Positions 33,111 through 43,326 of a stretch of 64,000 nucleotides of DNA are shown piece by piece. Origin of the DNA: Prorocentrum cordatum. Lineage: Eukaryota > Sar > Dinophyceae > Prorocentrales > Prorocentraceae. Under the pieces are notes generated by a model that had not been told where the DNA came from, ran no database searches, and saw nothing but the letters and a program-made list of their open reading frames with translations. How positions within the stretch are numbered: position 1 is the stretch's first letter; each line of letters starts with the position of its first letter. The stretch lies in the NCBI GenBank assembly GCA_963575745.1, contig CAUYUJ010004558.1, positions 159,413 to 223,412 on the forward strand, written 5' to 3'. The position numbers and the translations under genes are program-made.

Positions 33111-33510
33111 TGTTGGGGGCATCCCGGAGGGTCTTCGTGGCCACGGCTGGACGCAGCTCGAGATGGGAAGGCTTCGGGCTGCGCGCGAACATCTCCCCCG
33201 GTAGTCCTGGCTGGCCTCAACAAGCCCCCGAGTGGCCCCCGCTGGCCTCATCAGGCCTCCGGGATCTTCTGACCCAGGTCAATCCAGACCTCGGTCAGTT
33301 AGGCCTTGCAATTGCTGCAAGATCCTGCGCACAAGCCCAGGTCAACGCGAAGGATCCTGCAATATCCTGCGCCCAAGCCAGGGTCAATGCGACCCTGGCT
33401 CTGCAGGATCCTGCAAGATCGGGCGCTCTGGCTGACCCCCGTTTGCATTGACCCCCGTCTCTTGAGCCGCCCCAAACCGTGGGCGAACCCGAGCCCCAGC
33501 GTCGCCCAGG
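33111..33510. other. Short direct repeats, no gene
   Basis: Contains GATCCTGC.ATATCCTGCGCC and CCCAGGTCAATGCGA-like words repeated three times at 33330-33420. No gene recognised. Confidence 0.45.
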
Positions 33511-35370
33511 GGAGGAGGAGGAGGAGAGTAGGAGTAGGAGTAGGAGTAGGAGTAGGAGTAGGAGTAGGAGTAGGAGTAGGAGGAGTAGGAGGAGGAGGAG
33601 GAGGAGGAGGAGAGGAGGAGGAGGGGAGGAGGAGGAGGAGGAGGAGGAGGAGTAGGAGTCAAGCTAGCCAGCTCGAGCGAGTCAAGCATGGCATGCCCAG
33701 TCCCACCCGCCCTCCCACAACATAAGAAGCAAAGCTGGCACAACTGGGGGCCGAAGTCACACCGGCCAGCCGGTTTGGTACAGCTGATGCGGCCGCGATG
33801 GCGGTTGCCGACGGGAACTGGCGAGCGCGTGTTGAATGCCGCGCACGCATTGCCAGACGAGTCGAGAATGGCCCGGTACACCGCAGGAAGCCAGAGGTGG
33901 CCGGAGGAAGCCCGACGGTCTGACAGGACACCCCAAAGCATTTTTGTGAAAAAGCATTGGGTTTTTGATGTTTTTATGTTGAAATGCTTGCAAACACACG
34001 GTGTTCGGTAGGATTCTGACATGAACGCGCGAGTGTGCTCTTTGTGGTATTTTTTGCACAGGATTCGCGGCCTGGGTGCATGACAGAGCATCGCGAGTGC
34101 ACCGCGCGATGACGTGAAATCGCTGGATTTGACAGAATTCTTAAGATTCCTATGGTTTTCCTATGATTTCAGCAAGAGAGCCCGGGCGGGAAATTTGTAC
34201 AATTTTTGTGAAAAAGCATTGGGTTTTTGATGTTTTTATGTTGAAATGCTTGCAAACACACGGTGTTCGGTAGGATTCTGACATGAACGCGCGCGTGTGC
34301 TCTTTGTGGTATTTTTTGCAATGGATTATCGCCGTGGACGACAGGACGTCCATGTCGAGAGGAAAAAATAAGAAAAATGTTGATTTTGTATTGTTTTTTA
34401 CAGGTTAGGATGGGACCACCCGGATGCGGCCCCTAATGCCGGCCTGAGGGGGAGTAGGAGTATATTCTAATAAGAATAAGGAAAGAGTAGGAGTAGGAGT
34501 AGGAGGAGGAGTAGGAGGAGTAGGAGGAGGAGTAGGAGTCAAGCTAGCCAGCTCGAGCGAGTCAAGCATGGCATGCCCAGTCCCACCCGCCCTCCCACAA
34601 CATAAGAAGCAAAGCTGGCACAACTGGGGGCCGAAGTCACACCGGCCAGCCGGTTTGGTACAGCTGATGCGGCCGCGATGGCGGTTGCCGACGGGAACTG
34701 GCGAGCGCGTGTTGAATGCCGCGCACGCATTGCCAGACGAGTCGAGAATGGCCCGGTACACCGCAGGAAGCCAGAGGTGGCCGGAGGAAGCCCGACGGTC
34801 TGACAGGACACCCCAAAGCATTTTTGTGAAAAAGCATTGGGTTTTTGATGTTTTTATGTTGAAATGCTTGCAAACACACGGTGTTCGGTAGGATTCTGAC
34901 ATGAACGCGCGAGTGTGCTCTTTGTGTATTTTTTGCACAGGATTCGCGGCCTGGGTGCATGACAGAGCATCGCGAGTGCACCGCGCGATGACGTGAAATC
35001 GCTGGATTTGACGAATTCTTAAGATTCCTATGGTTTTCCTATGATTTCAGCAAGAGAGCCCGGGCGGGAAATTTGTACATTTTTTTGTGAAAAAGCATTG
35101 GGTCTTTGATGTTGTTATGTTGAAATGCTTGCAAACACACGGTGTTCGGTAGGATTCTGACATGAACGCGCGCGTGTGCTCTTTGTGGTATTTTTTGTAA
35201 TGGATTATCGCCGTGGACGACAGGACGTCCATGTCGAGAGGAAAAAATAAGAAACATGTTGATTTTGTATTGTTTTTTACAGGTTAGGATGGGGCCACCC
35301 GGATGCGCCCGCTATCTGCCGGCCTGAGGGGGGAGTAGGAGTATATTCTAATGAGGAATAAGGGTAGGAG
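33511..35370. repeat. 880-bp tandem segmental duplication
   Basis: Two nearly identical units, offset 878-880 bp: 33656-34480 and 34536-35360. Each opens with a GTAGGA/GGA array and GTCAAGCTAGCCAGCTCGAG and closes with TTTTTTACAGGTTAGGATGG. Inside each unit a segment of about 120 bp with GTGAAAAAGCATTGGG and GGTGTTCGGTAGGATTCTGA occurs twice (33945, 34207, 34825, 35087). A 107-codon frame (33688-34011) recurs at 34568-34891; it has no recognisable domain and I do not call it a gene. Confidence 0.9.
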
Positions 35371-36135
35371 TAGGAGGAGGAGGAGTTACGGAGTTACGGA
35401 GTTACGAATATTGCGACTGCGTCGGTTACTGACTGGCTGTGAAAATAATAAGGCAACCGCAAGACAACATGTTGCCAGTTGCGGCTCTCTACTTGGACTT
35501 AAGTTGAACGAGCCGTGCTTCTGGCCTGATCAGCTTTGCTGTAAGCTTTAGGCTGGATCCCCCGATCAATATTCGACAAATGATCTCTACGATTGCCCTT
35601 TGGTCTGCCATCGCACTGTTTGCCGAGCTGGGCCAACTGTTGGGCCGCTGGGCCAACTGTTGGGTCGCAAAGCTTCCACAGGTGCCACAGAACCAGACCC
35701 CAGCCCAGCGTGAAACTGCAATGTGTGACTTTCATCAGCCCACCCCCCACATATGTGCACCCTGCAAAGGGGGGGCGGTCTGAAAATGAAACCATCTCTA
35801 GCCCTCAGGTCAAAGCATGGGGTATCCAACCATAATTTTCGCCTAGCTTTGGTCGTTGAACTCCTACATTTCAAACAAGGGAGGCTGATTTCCGACAGCG
35901 TATGTTGGGACGAAAACTCTTTGCACACCACAAGCGCTGGTGGCCTGGGCCCACGATTCCTGACTCGGGTTCCTCGGGGCTCCTCGGCAGCCAGGGCCTG
36001 CTCGGCTTTTAAAGTCTCGCGGGTGGCAAGCAATATTCGCATTCTGACGGGAGGCGCTTCACCCTGGAGGACGTCCCGAGCTTCCTGATGGGAACGAACA
36101 AAAAGGACCGTGCAAAGCAAATCTGGTTTTCTCCG
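35371..36135. other. No gene recognised
   Basis: Includes GGAGTTACGGAGTTACGGAG and a GGGCCAACTGTTGGGCC doublet at 35629-35665. No domain identified in any frame. Confidence 0.35.
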
Positions 36136-36412
36136 TAAGGAGGAGGAGGAGGAGGAGGAGGAGGAGGCGGAGGCGGAGGCGGAGGAGGAAGAGGAGGAGG
36201 AGGAGGAGAAGGAGGAAGAGGAGGAAGCGGAGGCGGAGGCGGAGAAGGATGATGAGGAGGAGGAGAAGGAGGAGAAGGAGGCGGAGGAGGAGGAGGAAGA
36301 GGAGGAGGAGGAGGAGGAAGAGGAGGAGGAAGCGGAGGCGGAGGCGGAGGCGGAGAAGGATGAGGAGGAGGAGGAGGAGGAAGAGGAGGAGAAGAAGGAG
36401 GAGGAGGAATCG
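36136..36412. repeat. (GGA)n microsatellite with GCGGAG blocks
   Basis: About 275 bp of GGA units interspersed with three GGCGGAGGCGGAGGCGGAG blocks about 50-120 bp apart, each followed by GAAGGATGA-like or GAAGAGGAG words: a higher-order pattern. Confidence 0.95.
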
Positions 36413-37149
36413 GTCTCAACTCCCCACCCCTGGGGCGCGGAGCGGTCCAGGAGCGCCGCGCCCGAAGCGGCGCCAGAGTGTCGAGACCGGCCTGGGCTGC
36501 TCGCGGGGGCCTGCTGAGGCCGTACTCGGGGGGCCTGCTGAGGCCAGCTGGGGCTACTTCCCTGACCTTCCAGGGTGCTCAAGCATAGCCCTCCAGACCT
36601 ACGGCTGGTTCGCGTCGTGTCGACCCCGACGTTGGTCTCTGACACCTCGGGGATCGTTCAACCTTTCACGATTGGCCGTTTCCGAAACGTCCGAATCGTC
36701 CCACATCGAACGATCCTGGGTCGCCCGCTGCGTTCAAAATTGAACGCCGCTGGCGGGGCCGCCGCCGGTCGACGCGACACGAACCTACCGTATAGACCTG
36801 CCTGGGCTGCTTCAAGCCTCGACTGGAATTTTAGACGTCCAGGTCCTGGCGCTAGTTCTTCGCTCTGGAGGGGGGTCTGGGTCGGGTGCTGCTAGAAGTG
36901 CCCCTGGCCCAAGGTGCCATTTTCGCTCCATCTTGGAGCCCCTGGGGCCCTCTGGGCCTCGTGAGGGGTGCCCTGGAGGCCGTCTGGGCCACCCCGAAAA
37001 TCCTGAGGGTGCCTTGGGCCCAAGGGTACTCCTAGCAACGCCTGGTGGCTTGGAGCGGCTGTCTGCGCGCAGCCCGAAGCCCCGCCGCGCGGGCCCGTCT
37101 GCACCCCGAGAGGGCCAGGGCCGGGGCGAGGGGGGCGGCCTCCCGCGAG
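36413..37149. other. No gene recognised
   Basis: GC-rich sequence. A doublet of CTGCTGAGGCC with GGGGGCC is present near 36509-36545. No gene. Confidence 0.35.
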
Positions 37150-37588
37150 GGCAGGGGCACTTTCGGGAGAGATCCCAGAGGGCTCCAAAAGGGGCTTTTG
37201 GGGGTTGGGGTCTTCCAAGGGGGGTCCCCCAGGGGCTTCGCAACCCCCCGTTTTGACGAGGTTCCGGGCACTTTCGGGAGAGATCCCAGAGGGCTCCAAA
37301 AGAGGCTTTTGGGGGTTGGGGTCTTCCAGGGGGGGTCCGGGTCCCCCAGGGGCTTCGCACCCCTCGTTTTGACGAGGTTCTGGGCACGTTCGGGAGAGAT
37401 CCCAGAGGGCTCCAGAGGGGGCTTTTGGGGGTTGGGGTCTTTCAGGAGGGGTCCCCCAGGGGCTTCGCAACCCCCCGTTTTGACGAGGTTCCGGGCACTT
37501 TCGGGAGAGATTCCAGAAGGCTCCAGAGGGGGCTTTTGGGGGTTGGGGTCTTCCAGGAGGGATCCCCCAGGGGCTTCGCACCCCCTTC
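37150..37588 (+). repeat. Four-copy 110-116 bp tandem repeat
   Basis: Units begin at about 37155, 37266, 37382 and 37494 with GGGCACTTTCGGGAGAGAT, then TTTTGGGGGTTGGGGTCTTC and CCCCAGGGGCTTCGCA. High identity between units. Confidence 0.92.
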
Positions 37589-37758
37589 GGCGGTGGACAA
37601 ACCTCCCTTTAATCAAGCTCCCCTTAGTGAAAACGGCCTGGGACCGAAACCGACGGACCTGGACCCGCAAACATGACGGCCGCGACGCCCTCTCGCGAAC
37701 CGAAAACGGCCAATGCCTTAATCGACGTGTCAGGGTAGGAGGTCTGTCCACCTCCGAC
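37586..37758. mobile_element. Small TIR element family M1, copy A
   Basis: Terminal inverted repeats TTCGGCGGTGGACAAACCTC / GAGGTCTGTCCACCTCCGAC. The interior (AAACGGCCTGGGACCGAAAC, TCGCGAACCGAAAACGGCCA) is over 90% like copy B at 41248-41420. Non-coding; MITE-like. Confidence 0.75.
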
Positions 37759-38399
37759 CCCTGTTTTGACTCCTCCTCCTCCTCCTCCTCCTCCTCCTCC
37801 TCCTGAGGTTCCGAGGCCCCTGGGGGGGCTCTCTGGAAAGCCCCCTCCCCTCAGAACCCCCTTTTGTGGAACCCTCCAGAGGTCGGCCCTGGCCCCGCCT
37901 CGCGAGCTTTGGAACAGGGGCCCGCCGTCCCGGCATTCCCAGCAGGCTTACCACGGCACGGCCTCAGAACAAAGATGCTCGAACCTCAGAGACAATGCCC
38001 TCAGAACATCAACCCCATGCATTACAGCACGACGGTCTTGGCCCGACATGTTCTCAGAGCACTTCGTGCCCACCATAAAAGGCTCTTATGATATTTTCTG
38101 CTGGGCCTATTCGGCAAAACCAGGACGCGTCGCCACTGCTTGATTCCAAGGATGCCCCTTGGAAGGCCGCACCCCTCGCTGGCGGCGCGCAGAGGGGGGC
38201 AGGGGGGAGGGGGGAAGGCGTCTTGGGAGGCTGTGTGTGAGAAGGCGCCGGCCTTACGTTTAGAGACAGGGCGAGGACCTTCTAAGAGGCAGGGTGCTCC
38301 TGAGAAGCCCTCCCCCCCTGCCCCCTGCGGCCCTCTGCGCGTGGCCGACCCTGTCCGGAGTGGCAGGGAAGCTGCAGGAACACAATCGCTCGGCGGTCC
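37759..38399. other. TCC array, otherwise nothing
   Basis: TCC array at 37768-37803, then GC-rich sequence without a recognised gene. Confidence 0.4.
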
Positions 38400-38510
38400 G
38401 CGCGGGTGTCGTGGGGCGGCGCCAGGCCCCCCTCCATGGCGCGCGGAGTCGCCGCCAGGGGGGTCCCAGCGGCGACTCCCAAACTCCGCGCGGAACTCAG
38501 AAAGTTCATT
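38400..38510. repeat. GC-rich hairpin, F1-like core
   Basis: GGCGCCAGGCCCCCC...GCGCGGAGTCGCCGCCAGGG and terminal CCGCGCGGG / CCGCGCGGA arms resemble the F1 foldback core but lack the outer arms. Confidence 0.5.
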
Positions 38511-38514
38511 GAAG

Positions 38515-38690
38515 GGGCCCTGGGACACACAAATAAATACACACAAATAGCAGGATTCCCCGTATTTTCCCTATTTTCGGTTTTTGTTTTTCTTCCCCCG
38601 ACTTCCTATATTTTCCCATACTTTCATGGGGATCGACGATTCGTTGTGTCTGTGTGTGTGTGTTTGTATGTTTTTCCCTCCTGATTCATG
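38515..38690 (+). repeat. Dispersed repeat family R3, copy 2
   Basis: GGGCCCTGGGACACACAAAT, GGGGATCGACGATTCGTTGT and TTTTTCCCTCCTGATTCATG; reverse complement of 6825-6972 and homologous to 42590-42765. Confidence 0.72.
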
Positions 38691-38699
38691 CTTACGTAG

Positions 38700-39498
38700 C
38701 TCCCCAACATCCTGTGATCTGGGGTCCTCGTTTTGAAGAGACAGCGCCCCGCGTCCGCACCCTCCTCCCATGAAGTTGATGATGAATCATAATCACCATC
38801 ATCAGCAGCATCACCATCGTCATCATCGTCGTCATCGCCATCATCACCACCATCATCATCATCATCATCATCATCATTCTCATACCCATCATCAACTACA
38901 TCAGTAGCGTCACCACCATCACCACCGCAATCACCATCTCCATCACCATCCACATCAGTACCATCACCATCCCTCCTCCTCCTCCTCCTCTTCCTCCTCC
39001 TCCTTATCATAACCATCACCATCACCACCACCACCATCACCATCGTCATCATCACCATCACCATCATCATCACCATCACCATCACCATCACCATCACCAT
39101 CACCTTCACCATCACCATCACCATCACCATCCCCACCACCACCATCACCAACACCATCACCATCATCATCATCATCCTCATCATCACCAACAGCAGCAAC
39201 ATCAGCATCAGCATCAGCATGAGCATGAGCATGAGCATCAGCATCAGCATCAGCAGCAGCATCAACATCATCATCATCATCATCATCATTATCAGCATCA
39301 CCGTCATCGTCAGTCGTCATCATCATCATGGTCATGATCATGATCATCATCATCATCAGCAGCATCATCATTATCATCATCATGACCATCATCATCATCA
39401 TAATCATCATCATCACCATCACCATCACCACCATTATCATCCTCCTCCTCCTCCTCATCATCATCACCATCACCATCACCATCACCATCACCATCAGT

Positions 39499-39538
<40 letters not shown>

Positions 39539-39709
39539 CCATCACCATCACCATCACCATCACCATCACCATCACCATCACCATCACCATCACCATCACC
39601 ATCACCATCACCATCCTCCTCCGCATCCTCCTCCTCCTCCTCCTCCTCCTCCGCCTCCGCCTCCGCCTCCGCCTCCTCCTCCTCCTCCTCCTCCTCCTCC
39701 TCCTCCTCC

Positions 39710-39746
<37 letters not shown>

Positions 39747-39749
39747 GAA

Positions 39750-39785
<36 letters not shown>

Positions 39786-40235
39786 GAACATCATCTGCAC
39801 GCCCCTCACATGTTTCGTGGCCCCATAGGGAGCCCAGCAGAAGGCTCCAGTGGCAAGGTTTGCATGGCGGCCCTGCCCCATTTCAGCACGCCCCTCACGT
39901 GTTTCGTGGCCCCATAGGGAGCTCCGCATGGCGGCCCCGCCCCATTTCGGCACGCCCCTCACACGTTTCGCAGCCGCATTATGAGCTCCACCGAAGGCCC
40001 CAGTGGCAGGATTCGCATGGCGGTCCCGCCGAATTTCGGCACACCCCTCACACGTTTCGTAGCCGCATTATGAGCTCCACCGAAAACGCAAGTGGGTGGC
40101 AGGGTTGGCATGGCGGCCCTGCCCCGTTTCGGAAAACCCCTCACAAGTTTCGTGGCCCCTATCGGGAGCTCCGCGAAGCTGTATTCATGATGCGGTGCCC
40201 ACAACTGCACATGGTTGGGCCCTTCGCCAGGATCA
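38700..40235 (-). repeat. Satellite module copy 3 (complete)
   Basis: GGGGTCCTCGTTTTGAAGAG (38721-38740), CAT/ATC/CAC array with embedded TCC and CAG variants (38775-39790), satellite units (39800-40180) with CACGTTTCGCAGCCGCATTA, and end word ATGGTTGGGCCCTTCGCC (40211-40228). Poly-His, poly-Met and poly-Ser frames are artefacts. Confidence 0.85.
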
Positions 40236-40317
40236 TGTTTTGTTCCTTCGACCCTTGCCTTCTGTTGCTCCCATCGTACTTAAGGACCACATCCCAGGAA
40301 TAAGTTCGAGCACCCAC

Positions 40318-40478
40318 AAGAGTGTCGAAGGAGTGTCGAAATGGTGTCGAAAGAGTGTCGAAGGAGTGTCGAAGGAGTGTCGAACGAGTGTCGAAAGAGT
40401 GTCGAAAAAGTGCCGAAAGAGTGTCGAAAGAGTGTCGAAAGAAGGCCGAAAGAGTGTCGAAAGAGTGCCGGGCGAGTG
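40318..40478 (+). repeat. 12-bp minisatellite GAGTGTCGAAAG
   Basis: About 13 units of GAGTGTCGAA(A/G)G with a few GCCGAAAG variants. Confidence 0.95.
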
Positions 40479-40591
40479 TCTCCCAGGGCCCGACGCGCGC
40501 AGACCATCGCGTTGCGGTGTTCTTGTTTCTGGTGCCCGAAGTTCTGTCAGGGGGTCAAGGCCAAAAGCAGGCTGGAACATCAGAACCTTAG

Positions 40592-40741
40592 GTCGGGCCT
40601 GTCCCCCTACAGGGGGATGTTGGACGAAAAAAACAATACTCAAAGAATGCTCCCAAATGGCCAACAAATGCTCCAACAATAGTCCCCAGACTATCTTTTG
40701 ACTATTTTGGAATACTCCCCCTGTAGAGGGACAGGCCCGAC
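40592..40741. mobile_element. 150-bp TIR element
   Basis: Terminal inverted repeats of about 29 bp: GTCGGGCCTGTCCCCCTACA at the left and TGTAGAGGGACAGGCCCGAC at the right; the interior is AT-richer (AAAAAAACAATACTCAAAG). No target duplication is clear. MITE-like. Confidence 0.75.
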
Positions 40742-40946
40742 TTGAGTCTTGCCCTTCCCCCGGGCCGGGGTCGGGTCCAAAGCGGTCTCCGGACCCCCTC
40801 CGAAGTCCACCCTGGCTCGTTCTCTGCGCTCCGCCCTGGCGTGGGGGCGAATGGCGCGCACGCAGGCCACGGTCGAGCGGGCCAACGCTGGCGAGGGCGG
40901 CGAGGAGGATGCGCAGAGTGTTGCCGTTCCCATCGTGCCTTGAGGG

Positions 40947-41106
40947 CCACATCCCAGGGCTGAACCTAAACGGCGTGTTTCGTTTTCGTTTTGTTTTCGT
41001 TTTCCCTCCCTCTGTCTTCAATCCACCTCTACCGCAAAACAAAGTCGAAACGAAAACGGCCCACGAAATCCCCAAAACACTGTTTAGGTCCAGCCCTGCC
41101 ACATCC
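40947..41106. mobile_element. hAT-type MITE with 8-bp target duplication
   Basis: Element 40955-41098 (144 bp) begins CAGGGCTGAACCTAAAC and ends GTTTAGGTCCAGCCCTG. It is flanked on both sides by CCACATCC (40947-40954 and 41099-41106). CAGGG termini and an 8-bp duplication are hAT hallmarks. The interior has TTTCGTTTTCGTTTTG / AAACGAAAACGG inverted words. Non-coding, so mobilised in trans if at all. Confidence 0.85.
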
Positions 41107-41247
41107 CAAGCACAGGTCCGGGCACCCAGGAAGGTGCCGAACCAGTGCCTGCCCGACGCGCTGGCGCAGTGTCGAACGCCAGTCGCCTCCGAGGGCGTGG
41201 CACGTCAGAACCCTCAAGCTCTGTCACTTCCCTGTTGCTCGACATCC

Positions 41248-41420
41248 TTCGGCGGTGGACAAACCTCCCTTTAGTAGACCTCCCCTTAGTGAAAGCGGCC
41301 TGGGACGGAAACCGACGGACCTGGACCCGCAAACATGACGGCCGCGACGCCCTCTCGCGAACCGAAAACGGCCAATTCCTTAATCGACGTGTCAGGGTAG
41401 GAGGTCGGTCCACCCCCGAA
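41248..41420. mobile_element. Small TIR element family M1, copy B
   Basis: TTCGGCGGTGGACAAACCTC at the left, GAGGTCGGTCCACCCCCGAA at the right. Flanks are TCC on both sides (41245-41247 and 41421-41423), a possible 3-bp duplication. Near-identical interior to 37586-37758. Confidence 0.78.
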
Positions 41421-41684
41421 TCCTTCCTGGTGCTCACGAGCGTAAGGGAGCGCGTGAGGCAGCGCGCCCCGCGCTGCGCGACGCGCGATGATCTCCTCGC
41501 CGCCGCGCCCTCGCGCCGCCCCCCCTGGAGAGGGGCCACCGATCTGGCCCGGACCGCGGCGCGCGGAGCGCGATCGCCTTCGCGCCCCCGCGGGTGCCCA
41601 CGCAGACCGCCGACGAGACGAAGAGAAACACGGCGTGGGCCCTCGCCGGACCCAGGGCCAAGATCGCGGGCGCGCAAACATGGA

Positions 41685-41868
41685 CTACTCCAGACTTCGT
41701 AATAAAAGGGAGGGGGTCTGGACCCTCCAAGACAAGCCATTTCAGACCTCCCCCGTGGGAGAACCCTCCAAAACATCGTCCCCAGACCCCCCAGGCCCTC
41801 CAAGAGAGCCTGGAAGATACCCCCCCCGAAATGAGACCCCCCTCCCTTTATTACGAAATCTGGAGTAG
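41685..41868. mobile_element. Tc1/mariner-like MITE (TA flanks)
   Basis: Inverted repeats of about 32 bp: TACTCCAGACTTCGTAATAA at the left, TTATTACGAAATCTGGAGTA at the right. If TA is taken as the duplicated target, the element begins CTCCAGA and ends TCTGGAG. Interior non-coding. Confidence 0.75.
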
Positions 41869-42050
41869 CGATCCATGGATTTGGCGCGCGGTCGCCAAAT
41901 CCATGGATCGGGGGAGGTGCCCTCCCCAAAGTGCGGCCGGTGCCGCCTCTCGTGCGGCAGCGGGGATCCGCGACTTCCCGTGGAAACGGGGCCCGTCGCT
42001 AGTCCACGCCCCCCTGATCCATGTTCGCGATCGCCTGAAAGTAGGTCGGA
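41869..42050 (-). repeat. Dispersed repeat family R2, copy 2
   Basis: CATGGATCGGGGGAGGTGCC, GGAAACGGGGCCCGTC and ATCCATGTTCGCGATCGCC; reverse complement of 2355-2530. It abuts the preceding MITE directly. Confidence 0.7.
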
Positions 42051-42218
42051 GCATCACGAGCGTTAAGGGCGCTGCCGCCCCCTGTCGCCCTGACCCCCCG
42101 TGCGCGCCGCCGAAACGGGGCGGCTATTCCTGGGGGGAGGAGGCATGGCGAGGAGGGAAGGGAGGAGCGGGGACGGTGCGGACTCCTCCTCCTGCTCCTC
42201 CGGGGGGGAATAGAGGTC
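42051..42218. other. No gene
   Basis: GC-rich sequence with short GGA/TCC runs; nothing identified. Confidence 0.35.
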
Positions 42219-42445
42219 TCCTGGATGGGGTCGGAGCAGATTGGGTCAGAACCGCATCGCCGATGCGCGCCGCATCGCCGATGCATCGGCGATGCATTGG
42301 CGATGTATCGGCGATGCGTCGTTGACGTCAGTGATGCATCGGCGACGTCAACGTCAAGAAAATGGGCTCCACATCGAGACGCATCGGCGACGCATCGGCG
42401 GTGCGGTGGGATCCTCCACCCCAACTGCTCCGATCCCATCTAGGA
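42219..42445. repeat. Foldback element with palindromic 12-mers
   Basis: Arms TCCTGGATGGGGTCGGAGCA and TGCTCCGATCCCATCTAGGA enclose about ten copies of a self-complementary word (CATCGGCGATGC, GCATCGCCGATG and variants), so the whole 227 bp can fold at several registers. Confidence 0.82.
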
Positions 42446-42939
42446 GGCCTAGGGAGGGAAGGAGGGGCAATATGAACTGGAGGAGGGGGGGACGGAAGAG
42501 GGAGGAATAGAGGGAGGAGATAGAGTTGGAGGAGGGACGAGGCCGAGGACCGAGGAGGAAGAAAGCATGGACGAAGGGAGAAGGGAGGAATTAGTGAAAG
42601 GGGCCCAGAGACACACACATAAATAGACACACGCATCCCAGGATTCCCAACGCTCACCAATGTGTTCTGGAGCTTCGTCTTCTCCTCAACTTCCCATACC
42701 TTCTCCATTCTCTTGGGGATCGTCGCTTGATTTGTGTCTGTGTGCTCTCTACCTCCTGAGTTAGGCGCAGGGGCGGGGTGGTCCGGCGACTTGGGCGCGG
42801 GCCCACCGCCGCGCCGAACGGGCGCGCACCTGCCGCCTCGGCGGCGGCGGCGCTCGATTCCGTGTCCTGCCGCGAGGGCCAACCTGCAGCCTGAGGGCCC
42901 CTAACTTCGACGAGGGGGGGAACCCTGCCTTGTCCTCCT
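42446..42939. repeat. Dispersed repeat R3 copy 3 (42590-42765) and flanks
   Basis: 42590-42765: GTGAAAGGGGCCCAGAGACA, TTGGGGATCGTCGCTTGATT and CTGTGTGCTCTCTACCTCCT, diverged from copies at 6825 and 38515. The flanks are GC-rich without a recognised gene. Confidence 0.6.
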
Positions 42940-43236
42940 CCCCCTCCTCCCCCTCCTCCTCCTCCTCCTCCTCCTCCTCCTCCTCCTCCTCCTCCTCCTC
43001 CTCCTCCTCTCCCCCCCCCCCCTCCCCTCCCCCCCCCTCCCCCTCCCCCCTCCCCTTCTCCTCCTCCCACCTCCTCCCTCTCCTCCTCCTCCTTCTCCTC
43101 CTCTCCTCCTCTCCTCCTCCTCCTCCTCCTCCTCCTCCGCCTCCCTCCGCCTCCTCCTCCTCCTCCTCCCTCCTCCTCCTCCTCCTCCTCCTCCTCCTCC
43201 TTCCTCCTCCTCCTCCTCCTCCTCCTCCTCCTCCTC

Positions 43237-43267
<31 letters not shown>

Positions 43268-43326
43268 GCCTCCTCCTCCTCCTCCTCCTCCTCCTCCTCC
43301 TCCTCCTCCTCCTCCTCCTCCTCGTC
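42940..43326. repeat. (TCC)n microsatellite
   Basis: About 385 bp of TCC with CCC and CCG interruptions, the longest pure TCC region in the window. Confidence 0.97.

Noticed and set aside
33688-34011. 107-codon frame as a gene duplicated at 34568-34891
   Set aside because: Conservation is explained by the near-identical 880-bp duplication; no domain or start context supports it.
40318-40478. CRISPR-like array of short repeats
   Set aside because: The 12-bp units are contiguous with no unique spacers, and the genome is eukaryotic.
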